NCBI RefSeq assembly: GCF_032854445.1
Contig: NC_088295.1
Coordinates: forward strand, 51,999,249 to 52,063,248
Direction: 5' to 3'
DNA: 64,000 nucleotides
Origin: Liolophura sinensis
Lineage: Eukaryota > Mollusca > Polyplacophora > Chitonida > Chitonidae
The notes beneath the pieces were generated by a model. The model saw nothing but the letters and a program-made list of their open reading frames with translations. It was not told the origin of the DNA and did no database searches. Each line of letters begins with the position of its first letter. Within the stretch, counting starts at the first letter, position 1. This document shows, piece after piece, positions 34,862-46,408 of the stretch. A program made the position numbers and the translations under genes.

Positions 34862-34965
34862 ATGAGTGGTGTCTGCAGATGGTTCTGGGTTTCCTCTTAT
34901 AATGGTCATCATGGTATAAGCAAGCTGTTCTCGAGTACTGCATAAAACACCAATCAAATAAATCC
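34862..34965 (+). mobile_element. SINE-A fragment, deleted
   Basis: TCTGCAGATGGTTCTGGGTT joins TATAATGGTCATCATGGTAT and ends ACTGCATAAAACACCAATCA plus AATAAAT. Confidence 0.8.
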
Positions 34966-35101
34966 TACATGGATTTGTGTGTAATGTACATTGTTTGTTG
35001 TACATGCGTAGTGTACATTCAGAATTGTATCAGTGTGTGCTGGTTGGTAGACGTGCGTCATATTAAAGAGCGTGAAATTCATGTAAAATGACATCACCAA
35101 T

Positions 35102-35200
35102 TTATTTTTTTATTTTATTGGTGTTTTTACGCCGTACTCAAGAATATTTCACTTATATGACGGCGGCCAGAAATATGGTGGCCGGAAACCAGACACACCC
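35102..35200 (-). mobile_element. SINE-A 3' fragment
   Basis: TTTTATTGGTGTTTTTACGC, GTACTCAAGAATATTTCACT and ATATGACGGCGGCCAG are the inverted tail; it breaks off within the body. Confidence 0.88.
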
Positions 35201-35927
35201 ATCTTTCAGAACGCATGTCACAAACTTCTTGTCAAAAACACTCAGTAAAAGGAAAGATTGTTTCATTATGGTATACCCACTACCTTAATTTACTGGCAAT
35301 AGCCCAGTGGAAACTGTCACTGAGCCCTTAAACACTTGGCTGATATAAAGTCTTTGTTGAACCAGGTAAACTTTACCGTCTAGGGCTAGCTGGACTGAAT
35401 GTTACCCTGGTGTTTGAATTCACCTGTATCATAAACATCATTTTTCTGTTGGATTTAGCACCCCATTCTCCTCAGTTACATGAGGAGTTCTGGTCTTCCA
35501 CAATGCTTTTCATCAATATAGTGATATCAGACTGTAGTATGTACACACTGTATGCGACGTGTAGCTCTGTGAGGAGGAACAGGATTCTGTGCTGATCTCT
35601 GCTCACTTTCCACACCAAACAAGCAAGCCACTTGTATGTCAAAGTCTATGGTACAGTCATCACCTCCACAATCTACATATACTTGCCAAAAGATAAAAGA
35701 AAATCATATGACATGGCAGAAATATTGATTTAGTAATTTAATTAGTGTTAAAGGTAATTTTTGACTTATAGTGTGGTGATCCATGTTAAGGGGTAATGGA
35801 AACCACTGCCTGGATAAACCACTGGCTTATGGTATGATAATTCTACTGAAAACCTTTCCCGTGTGTGTTTTACGTTCACCCTCAGGAAAAGCTCCAGGGG
35901 TATACCATACTGATGAAATAGTACTTT

Positions 35928-36076
35928 TATTTATTTATTTGATTGGGGTTTTACGGTGTACTCAAGAATATTTCATTTACACGACGGCTCCCAGCATTAT
36001 TGTGGGTGAAAACCAGACAGAGCTCGGGGAGAACTCACGACCATCCTCAGGTTGCTGGAAGACCTTCCCACATACG
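35928..36076 (-). mobile_element. SINE-A copy, 5' truncated
   Basis: Inverted tail TTTATTTATTTGATTGGGGT through TTGCTGGAAGACCTTCCCAC. Flanks TGAAATAGTAC (left) and TGAAATATTAC (right) look like a mutated target duplication. Confidence 0.88.
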
Positions 36077-36079
36077 TGA

Positions 36080-37135
36080 AATATTACTGATTTCCAACTA
36101 ACTTCTGAGAACAAAGCTCCTATACAGACCAGGAGGAGGAGTAATCACAACATTTTCTGTCTGGGACTGGCACTTTAACCAACACGTCATGTACAAGTAT
36201 CTTAACCATTTGAAGACAAGCAAACAGAAATGAGATTGGACAAAATAATCCAATGCTGGAGTCAAAATATTAAATTTACTACATGAAAAGGACCTCTTTA
36301 ACACATTCAATGATGGACAATGTAACAAAGACAATGCTCCATTATTCACTGGTCAGAGGTTAACACCAATAATGAAGAACAGGTGAAAAGATGAAATAGT
36401 AAGGTAGAACTTCCAGACAAATGACTTAACTGGAACTATTTCGTCAAATACATGATATCATTGACATTCAAGAATAAAGATAAAAATATGCTGAATTTTC
36501 TCAAGAAAGGATTTTGTTAAACAACCTGATAAGTTCACAAATACAATACAGGATATACTAGCTGAGACTAGCTGGATATGGAGTTCAATATAGGTTAGTC
36601 ATGAGCAGACAAGCATCCATATTGCACTAGGTCAGCATCCTGATACGTTATATTGCACAAGGGAAAACAACTCTGAAGTATAAATATTGCACACAATGTT
36701 TGTCACAAACTAGGATATCAGAACTGTATATCTGAAAATAAATATATTAATTTGCATTCATGTATATTGAAATCAGCTTACACTGAAGCAGGACAGAAAC
36801 GTTCCATGGTAATTTTCCTTTATGTCTCTCTTGTACTGACGACTGCGATTTAGTGACTGGGCCAGGACAATTCAGACATTGTGCAGATAATAGTAAGACG
36901 TAAAAACATTAGAGGTAAACTTCTAATACTGTACAGCATTTCATGAACCTGAGACTACAAACATGACACAAATAAAAGTGAACAATCTATACACATGTAT
37001 GTGTCGAATACGTGAACACATGCAGTGTCCTACAAGAGACATACCAGTGAGACGTGTAATAGTTGACAATCGCTACTGACCTGTATGCACACAACAGATA
37101 CTTTGTACACTTACATGAGGCACAAGGGACATTCA
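36080..37135. other. AT-rich spacer, no recognised feature
   Basis: No motif-bearing ORF and no repeat identified. It could be part of the 3' region of the minus-strand gene to the right, which is untested. Confidence 0.4.
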
Positions 37136-37139
37136 TCAT

Positions 37140-38935
37140 TTGATACCACATTGTAGACGATTACATTACAGTCGTCTGTCACTATCAAACTGTACGCCTA
37201 CAGGAGGCACAGGGGAAGTCATTCACTGCCACATTGTTGAAGAGGCACAAAGGACATCATTCACTGTCACACTGTACATGTACTATAGGCACAAGGGACC
37301 TCATTCACACTGTACTTGTACAATAGGTACAAGGGACCTCATTCATTGTCACACTGTACAATAGGTACAAGGGACTTCATTCACTGTCACACAGTACATG
37401 TACAAGAGGCGAAAGGGGCCTGATTCACTGTCACACTGTACATGTACAATAGGCACAAGGGACCTGATTCACTGTCACACTGTACATGTGCAAGAATCAC
37501 AAGGGACCTGATTCACTGTCACACTGTACATGTACAATAGGCACAAAGGACCTGATTCACTGTCACACTGTACATGTACAATAGGCACAAGGGACCTGAT
37601 TCACTGTCACACTGTACATGTACAAGAATCGCAAGAGACCTGATTCACTGTCACACTGTACATGTACATGAGGTGCAAAGGACCTGATTCACTGTCACAC
37701 TGTACATGTACAATAGCCACAAGGGACCTGATTCACTGTCACACTGTACATGTACAATAGCCACAAGGGACCTCATTCACTGTCACACTGTACATGTACA
37801 AGAATCGCAAGAGACCTGATTCACTGTCACACTGTACATGTACAATAGGCACAAGGGACCTCATTCACACTGTACTTGTACAATAGGTACAAGGGACCTC
37901 ATTCATTGTCACACTGTACAATAGGTACAAGGGACTTCATTCACTGTCACACTGTACATGTACAAGAGGCGAAAGGGGCCTGATTCACTGTCACACTGTA
38001 CATGTACAATAGGCACAAGGGACCTGATTCACTGTCACACTGTACATGTGCAAGAATCACAAGGGACCTGATTCACTGTCACACTGTACATGTACAATAG
38101 GCACAAAGGACCTGATTCACTGTCACACTGTACATGTACAATAGGCACAAGGGACCTGATTCACTGTCACACTGTACATGTACAAGAATCGCAAGAGACC
38201 TGATTCACTGTCACACTGTACATGTACATGAGGTGCAAAGGACCTGATTCACTGTCACACTGTACATGTACAATAGCCACAAGGGACCTGATTCACTGTC
38301 ACACTGTACATGTACAATAGCCACAAGGGACCTGATTCACTGTCACACTGTACATGTACAAGAATCGCAAGAGACCTGATTCACTGTCACACTGTACATG
38401 TACAATAGCCACAAGGGACCTGATTCACTGTCACACTGTACATGTACAATAGCCACAAGGGACCTGATTCACTGTCACACTGTACATGTACAATAGCCAC
38501 AAGGGACCTGATTCACTGTCACACTGTACATGTACAATAGCCACAAGGGACCTCATTCACTGTCACACTGTACAAGAGACACAAGGGACCTCATTCACTG
38601 CAACACTGTACATGTACAAGAATCGCAAGAGACCCATTCACAGCCACACTGTACATGTACAAGAGGAACATTTAATCGCTGCCTTATTGTCCATGTACAA
38701 CAGGGACGTCACTCACTGCCATATTGTACACCTACCTGTACACAAGGAACACAGAACATGAGATACAAGGGACAACATCCACTGCCATATTGTGCACCTA
38801 CCTGTACACGAGGAACACAGAACACGAGATACAACGGACAACATCCACTGCTATATTGTACACCTACCAATATATAAGGAACACAGAACATGACATACAA
38901 GGGACATCTTCCACAAGACAAACTAGACATCATTC
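37140..38935 (+). repeat. Large minisatellite, ~44-bp unit, with 560-bp higher-order repeat
   Basis: About 40 units of CTGATTCACTGTCACACTG + TACATGTACAATAGGCACAAGGGAC. Each typical unit contains the palindrome TGTACATGTACA. A variant block (ACACTGTACTTGTACAATAGG, GGTACAAGGGACTTC, GGCGAAAGGGG) at about 37300-37430 recurs about 560 bp later at 37860-37990, so a multi-unit block was duplicated. Units decay towards 38640-38935, where a longer AGGAACACAGAACA.GAGATA variant takes over. Confidence 0.95.
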
Positions 38936-38989
38936 AGAGGTAACGTATCATAAAAATGAGACAGAATACGTCAAAATTCACGGTTAAAA

Positions 38990-40325
38990 CGTACATGTAT
39001 CTCTGTATACTACACAGATATGTTATTCTCTGCCAAAATTTTCTTCTACGTGTATAAAATGTCCAATAAGTGAATGGCCTCACGGGAAAGAGAAACATAT
39101 TCCTGTGCCAACACGTATACTTAATCTATCTGATAAACTCTTCACGGCATCAGTTATAAAGGTGCAGGATTCAAACCAAAAAAAAACAAAACAAAACAAA
39201 AACTGCAAGAAAACATGTATAAATTCTTTGATGAATCACAAGTTGCAGGGAAAAGGCCCTAAAAGCAAAATCTGTTTAAAACATTAATCTAAATTAAAAA
39301 TACAATACAGTATATTATATAAATATAGTTACAATGGTACACTTGTACTCCTATAAAATCCACGCAAGAATATACACACTTAAAACATCAAAGCAGGCCT
39401 TGTAAATAACTCTTTGCATATATCTTAAACTGAAAGAAAACAGTCTTCATATATACATGTATTTTAAACAAATGCAATTATCAATCTACAATCAAAAATT
39501 CACTATGACTCGAAGAAACTTTACATCAAATAAACTGATGGAAACCTTTGGCAACTCTATACACCGAATGAATGAATAAAATTGTAGTTTACCCTGAAGT
39601 GTCCTCACCACTTTCAAACTTCACAATGGTTCTTTTTACTAAAAATCCTGACAAATTCATAAGACTTGTTGATAAACAAGCTGTATAGTGGTATGAATCA
39701 ACAATTACATAAGGTGTAAGATATTTGAATGCTGAATGCTAAATTTGGCTGACCAGAAAGTTGTATGTGCATTAATACAACAGGAGTACAACTACTTTAC
39801 AATACAGGTATAAAAACAGATTGTCGACTTTGTACACAAGTATATGTAGGCTGAGAGTTCATTTAGCCTGTAGGTTATACCAGTTACCACCAGCAGCCAC
39901 TTACATGTGAGCAGATAACCAGAGGTGCCTTTAGAAGACTAAAGTTATCGTACAACGCTAGCATAAACTGCATAAATTATCTACCCTTTTCTTACTTGTA
40001 TCTTTGTTTTAATCAAAATTTTATTCTTTTTAACTTTTAGTAGTTTGAATTCATCACACTTCTATATGCCTAAGAAATCAACCAACAGACAAACATGGTT
40101 TCTAAGGATTCACTAGCTGCCAGAATGCAGTATATCAATATCAAGAGCTACAATTTTACCAATGGTCTGCAAAAGATCATGGCAATGTGTTCACTTGCAG
40201 TACACCATAAAATATTACGTTTCCACCATTGTAATATTACGTTAATGCAAGGTATTCCAGTATTTCAGATAAAACAGGTTTATAAGGTTGCAATTCTGAT
40301 AAACCGATGACTTAACTAGGGCATC
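38990..40325. other. AT-rich non-coding stretch
   Basis: No ORF with recognisable motifs. It contains A-rich runs (for example near 39180) but no defined element. Confidence 0.4.
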
Positions 40326-40326
40326 A

Positions 40327-40562
40327 GGACCTGGGATCACAAAGTGATCTCAGCCTTAAATCAAAATTTCAAAACACTTTATAATTGTTTATTTCTTACA
40401 TAACAAGGTCAAAATATTGCCTGAAAGCATACATTCTAAGTAAGTTATTGTAAAACAAATTTCAGCTAAAATATTATAACTAAAAGGAACATAGCTTAAT
40501 GTTTGAAGTTTAATGATTAAAATTCTCTCTTAAGTCTAAGATCACTTCGTGACCCCAGGGCC
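40327..40562. mobile_element. MITE-like element with ~30-bp inverted ends
   Basis: GGACCTGGGATCACAAAGTG followed by ATCTCAGCCTTAA at the left. The right end, read in reverse complement, is GGCCCTGGGGTCACGAAGTG followed by ATCTTAGACTTAA. The ends differ at only a handful of sites. The 236-bp body is AT-rich and non-coding. No target duplication is clear. Confidence 0.8.
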
Positions 40563-42680
40563 AAGACAATAATAAAGTGCTATTTCAATAAATGCTGAGA
40601 CGCTTATCAACGTATATAGTGTTTTCATAATCCTGTCAAATTTTGGCTCAATCTATAAAGGGTGTACAACCAACTTTGTGCTTTATGCCTTGAAAAAAAT
40701 TCTGTCCTTCTCCATATTTGCCGTCTTGGAGACGGATGAGCAAAGGAGTTGAGAATTGAAATTTCTGCTTCATAGCGATAATGATGGGAATGTCATAAAT
40801 TTAGCCACTGTTCAATTCTGGTACAGATTTACAACCATATCACAACACTAAGTACTTATTCCATTTATTTGAGATTTTGCAAATGCTGGGGTAAGACAGC
40901 TGTTATACAGATATTCCTTTTTCTGAAACTGTCATATTTTAGCAAACCTGCTCTGCCAATGTTATCTGTTCTATTTAAAAAAAAAGCCCAATATCAGCGG
41001 GCAGCTCTGACCCCCCAACTCTACACTGAGGGCAGTGATTCTGCCCCTGCAGCCCACCAATATGTAGATATGTGTGTAGTTTATTACTATCAAAGACGAA
41101 GTTTAAAAGGCTGACAGTCCAGATACACGCAGACAAAAGGCACAATTTAAATGAAGGCAGACAACATACACTTAGTCTGAATAAGGCAGACAACACAGAG
41201 TTGGGATAAAGGCAAACAAACACGTAATCTCAATAAAGGCAGACCTATAGAAACAATTCAAGCTATTAGAACAGAGGAGAGCAAACACCTCAATTCCTAT
41301 CCCAAGAACCATAAACCTGACGCAAGCAGTCAGAAAATGTTGTAGCTCTATGCAAAATAACATACCAATTTAAATTCTCAAACTCTTATTTGTATCAGTC
41401 AAAAGCCTTTCATAATGAATAATGACAAAAAGGTCAACAAAATATATGCTGGATGGACATGTTGGTTTAGGAGATCATTCTGACAAAGATATAATGGGTC
41501 AGTCTATGTACATGTAATACCATTGTCATGTCAGTGAAAGGGTTTAAAAGCTCAGCTAAATCACCAAATGTGGTCATAACCCTATATTACAACAGAGACA
41601 ATTTCATTCTTAAACATTTGGTGGCTTAATGCAGCTGTGGTGTACACATCCTATAAATGGTGGATGACTGAGTACATCAATAAGACATTACCTTGTGGGT
41701 GGGTGGCTGGGTGGATGAGTGGCTGGGTGGGTTATATCAATTTTAGTAGCAGTTACACAAAGAACACAGTGAGATATAAATAGGTGCAATCAAGATTGCT
41801 ATCACACCAACTTTTATAACTGCATTTTCAGAATTTTCTTTCTTTGAAACTCAGTGTTGCTTTTTCTGCCTCAGGAGAGATTCTAGAACTTTGATTGACT
41901 TTCCCACATACACTTGTATAATGCACAAATTATTTTTTCATATTGGTGCAAGGCGCACAAAACTCCATGCGACCTGCATAAATTGTAAACTATAGGTTAT
42001 AATGAACAAAACATGTATGACTTTTTTTGTTATACACTGTGAGTAGTTTAAATGTGAAAGATAAGTACTTTAAAAGGCAGAAAATGCACATATCTTACAG
42101 GAAACCCACCGTGTGGGCATGGCTGAAAATGATTCAGGCCCTCCGTAAGATGTCACATATAACATATCACTGGATATGCATAACTCAGAGTTGTGATAAG
42201 CTTAAAGACAGCAATGTACTAGTCACATATGTATCCTTGTATCCTTCTTCCTCATTTTAAAGACAAGACAACACTAGACTAAATGCATACATGCAAGGAA
42301 AGAGTATCCCACCCACAGTTTAAAAAGCATACCCCTGTAAATTTTGTGATGTCGTTTAACCAAGACATTACAGTTCAAAGTAAGCAAAATCTAGCATATT
42401 GAGAAAATTTAAAGCACTGCAAATGGCCATGTCAGCAAGTTTTACCTTTAGGCAACATTTTTTTTTTTTCAATCACATGAGAAAAAACTGTTTCGGATGT
42501 GGCATCTGATCCCTATTTTACCATTTTGCCATACAGAATGAATGAATGTAGGGTACCAGTGATGAGACATCAGGTTTTTGGTCTCTCAAATATGACCTAC
42601 CCCCTCGTCTTGTAAGAATTCAAGACTGAAGGTTGATACATAGTGTTACAGGGTAAATGTATCAAGACAATCGGAAAGAA
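40563..42680. other. Non-coding spacer
   Basis: No recognised gene. GGGTGGGTGGCTGGGTGGAT near 41697-41730 is a short G-rich repeat. The two overlapping minus-strand ORFs near 40975-41363 have no family signature. Confidence 0.4.
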
Positions 42681-42819
42681 TTTATTTATTTTATTTTATT
42701 TGATTGGTGTTTTACGCCGTACTCAAGAATATTTCACTTATGCGACAGTGGCCAGCATTATGGTGGGAGGAAACCGGGCCCAGCCCGGGGGAAACCCACA
42801 CTGGCAGACCTTCCCACCC
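42681..42819 (-). mobile_element. SINE-A copy, 5' truncated, 11-bp TSD
   Basis: Inverted tail TTTATTTATTTTATTTTATT to CACACTGGCAGACCTTCCCA. ATCGGAAAGAA is repeated exactly at 42670-42680 and 42820-42830. Confidence 0.94.
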
Positions 42820-43358
42820 ATCGGAAAGAAAGAGACATGGATATTTAGGTCCATTTTGACCCATTTTCTGAAATGCTAAGATTTTCTTTGAACAGTTATA
42901 CAGACATCTGATTCACATACACATGTAATCCAGAAATTGGGGCAATCCGCCTAGAGAATGCAATGTACTAGTTACACGTGTACCTCCTTGTATCAGATGC
43001 CTAAGACATTTAAACAGTTACAGTTATATAGTGGACACACAAAGTGTAAACATACTGAACTGAATGTACTAGCTACCTACACACTACACACTAACCCAAC
43101 AGGATCATCCTGTTCATACGCCTTAAAAGAAGCACTGTGCTAGTCGCAATATGCGCCTTTCTGTATCACACTCACTTATAACTATAACACAAGACCTGAT
43201 ACTCATATTTTACATGTTATATTACATTTACAATTAACACACCATACAATTCAAACCCTAGATATGTAAACCCCATAAATATATGAAGCACTCAATGTCA
43301 AATTGAAGGCCTCTTAGTCTTCACACAGTCAAATATTTTTATTTATGTCTTATTTAGT

Positions 43359-43406
43359 GCATTATTCACAGTGCATTATTCACAGTGCATTATTCACAGT
43401 GCACTG
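43359..43406 (+). repeat. Short tandem repeat, 16-bp unit, 3 copies
   Basis: AGTGCATTATTCAC follows itself three times (GTGCATTATTCACA). Confidence 0.9.
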
Positions 43407-43639
43407 TAAATGTACTGTTATTAAATATCAAATCTTAATGCACTTCACAAAGATATAAGGTTTTAAAACAACCAGGCAAAATTTCTCTTTCAGAAGTTTA
43501 CTGTTTAACCAAAAACAGTAACATGTGTCTGAGAATAGACTGAGCCATAAAGATTAAGGTTCTTAACACAACACATGCATTGTGCTTCTAGAAATGTTAG
43601 GGACAGGACAAAGTTGAAAATTGGAATGACAGATCATTA

Positions 43640-44985
43640 CAGACTACATGTAGCTGTCTGATCACTCATGTTTGACTCACTACTGGGGACAGCATGGGTG
43701 GCTGACAACAACAGCCTGACTGACAGATCATTACAGAGTACGTGTACCTGTCTGATCACTCATGTTTGATTCACTACTGGGGACAGCATGGGTGGCTGAC
43801 AACAACAGCCTGACTGACAGATCATTACAGAGTACGTGTACCTGTCTGATCACTCATGTTTGACTCACTACTAGGGACAGCATGGGTGGCTGACAACAAC
43901 AAGCCTGACTGACAGATCATTACCGAGTACAGGACAGCTGTCTGATCACTCATGTTTGACTCACTACTGGGGACAGCATGGGTGTCTGACAAGAACAGTC
44001 TGACTGACAGATCATTACGGAGTATGTGTACCTGTCTGATCACTCATGTTTGACTCACTAGTGGGGACAGCAGGCTGGCTGACAACAACAGCCTGACTGA
44101 CAAATCATTACAGAGTATGTGTACCTGTCTGATCACTCATGTTTGACTCACTACTGGGGACAGCATGGGTGGCTGACAACAACAGCCTGACTGACAGATC
44201 ATTACAGAGTACGTGTACCTGTCTGATCACTCATGTTTGACTCACTACCTGGGACAGCATGGGTGGCTGACAACAACAGCCTGACTGACAGATCATTACC
44301 GAGTACAGGCAGCTGCCTGATCACTCATGTTTGACTCACTACTGGGGACAGCAGACTGGCTGACAACAACAGCCTGACTGACAGATCATTACAGAGTACG
44401 TGTACCTGTCTGATCACTCATGTTTGATTCACTACTGGGGAGAGCATGGGTGGCTGACAACAACCTGACTGACAGATCATTACCGAGTACAGGACAGCTG
44501 TCTGATCACTCACGTTTGACTCACTACTTGGGACAGCATGGGTGGCTGACAACAACAGCCCGACTGACAGATCATTACAGAGTATGTGTACCTGTCTGAT
44601 CACTCATGTTTGACTCACTACTGGGGACAGCATGGGTGGTTGACAACAACAACCTGACTGACAGATCATTACCGAGTACAGGACAGCTGTCTGATCACTC
44701 ATGTTTGACTCACTACCTGGGACAGCATGGGTGGCTGATAACAACAGCCTGACTGACTGATCATTACAGAGTATGTGTACCTGTCTGATCACTCATGTTT
44801 GACTCACTACTGGGGACAGCAGGCTGGCTGACAACAACAGCCTGACTGACAGATCATTACCGAGTACAGGCAGCTGTCTGATCACTCATGTTTGACTCAC
44901 TACTGGGGACAGCATGGGTGTCTGACAACAACAGCCTGACTGACAGATCATTACCGAGTACATGTAGCTGTCTGATGATGATGGC
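43640..44985 (+). repeat. Satellite-like array, ~94-bp unit, about 14 copies
   Basis: Each unit has TGTCTGATCACTCATGTTTG, ACTCACTACTGGGGACAGCA, TGGGTGGCTGACAACAACAG and CCTGACTGACAGATCATTAC. The word CTGTCTGATCACT starts about 14-15 times between 43653 and 44970, every 91-97 bp. Two unit types alternate (GAGTACGTGTACCTG and GAGTACAGGACAGCTG). Confidence 0.95.
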
Positions 44986-44989
44986 TGTA

Positions 44990-46220
44990 TGACTAGATGA
45001 TGACTGCTGAGTGGCTGGTTGTTGACTGCTGTGTGGTTACGCTGATGACTGTTCTGTGATTGTCTGATGACTGCTGTGGCCTACTGATGACTGCTGAGTG
45101 GCTGGCTGATCAATGAATGGATGAATGAATGATTATGGCTCTATGCCACATGAGCAATATTTCAGCCATGTCATGGCGAGGCTGACTGATAAATGCTGGG
45201 TGGCTGACTAATGACTACTATAACTGGCTGATGACTGATGAGTGGGTGGTTGATGACTACCATAACTGGCTGATGACTGCTGAGTGGCTGGTTAATTACT
45301 ACTATAATTGGCTGATGACTGCGCAGTAGCTGGCTGATGACTGCTGAGTGGCTGGCTGGTGACTACTATAAAAGGCTGATGACTGCTGTGTACCTTGGTG
45401 ATGATTGCTGAGTGGCTGGCCAATGACTAATATATTTGCCTGATGACTGCTGTGTGGCTGGCTGATGACTGCTGTGTGACTGGCTGGTGACTGCTGTGTG
45501 GCTGGCTGACAACTACTGTGTGGCTGGCTGATGACTGCTACGTGACTTCCTGATGACTGCTGTGTGGCTGGCTGATGACTGCTGTGTGACTGGCTGATGG
45601 CTGCTGTGTGGCTGGCTGATGACTGCTGTGTGGCTGGCTGATGACTGCAGTGTGGCTGGCTGATGACTGCTGTGTGGCTGGCTGATGACTGCTGTGTGAC
45701 TGGCTGATGGCTGCTGAGTGGCTGGCTGATGACTGCTGTGTGACTGGCTGATGACTGCTGTGTGGTTGGCTGATGACTGCTGTGTGACTGGCTGATGACT
45801 GCTGTGTGACTGGCTGATGACTGCTGTGTGGCTGGCTGATGACTACTGTGTGGCTGGCTGACGACTGCTGTGTACCTTTGTGATGATTGCTGAGTGGCTG
45901 GCCAATGACTAATATATCTGCCTGATGACTGCTGTGTGGCTGGCTGATGACTGCTGTGTGACTGGCTGGGGATTGCTGTGTGGCTGGCTGACGACTGCAG
46001 TGTGGCTGGCTGATGACTGCTATGTGGATGGCTGATGACTGCTGTGTGGATGGCTGATGACTGCTGGGTGGCTGGCTGCTGACTGCCATGTGGCTGAGGA
46101 CTACTGTGTGGCTGACTGCTGAGTAGCTGGCAGATGACCTTTATGTGACTGACTGATGATTGCGGTATGTCTGGCTGACCACTGCTGTGTGGTTTGCTCA
46201 GGCATGGTTGTTTGACAGTT
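44990..46220 (+). repeat. Minisatellite, 22-bp unit GCTGATGACTGCTGTGTGGCTG
   Basis: Dozens of imperfect copies abut the 94-bp array directly. The right half (45540-46080) is the most regular. Because 22 is not divisible by three, any open frame through it has a 22-residue period. A SINE-C tail sits inside at 45118-45180. Confidence 0.95.
45118..45180 (-). mobile_element. SINE-C tail-only fragment
   Basis: GAATGAATGATTATGGCTCT, ATGCCACATGAGCAATATTT and CAGCCATGTCATGGCGAG, matching 55669-55736. Confidence 0.8.
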
Positions 46221-46408
46221 ATGATGTCTGGGTATTACATGATATCAACCAGTGGGTTACCATTAGTTCCTCATGTGTTACATGATGTGAACTAGTAGGT
46301 CACCATTAGCTCCTAGTGTGTCACCTGATATCAACCAGTGGGTTATCGATAGCTCCTGATGTGTTACCTGATATCAGCCAGTGGGTTACCATTAGCTCCT
46401 GTCCTCAC

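Noticed and set aside
37140-38935. CRISPR-like array (regular repeats)
   Set aside because: Units are contiguous without unique spacers, and the genome is eukaryotic; it is a minisatellite.
38486-38987. Overlapping plus-strand ORFs in the 44-bp array
   Set aside because: They arise from the tandem repeat composition, and their Tyr/Thr/His-rich text follows the unit period.
40975-41363. Minus-strand hydrophobic ORFs as a membrane protein
   Set aside because: Two overlapping short frames without family motifs; the hydrophobicity follows from AT-rich, T-rich composition.
45538-46089. 183-residue minus-strand ORF of Ser/His/Gln repeats as a gene
   Set aside because: It is the translation of a 22-bp minisatellite; no start context, splice link or known family. 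Kept only as a low-interest finding.
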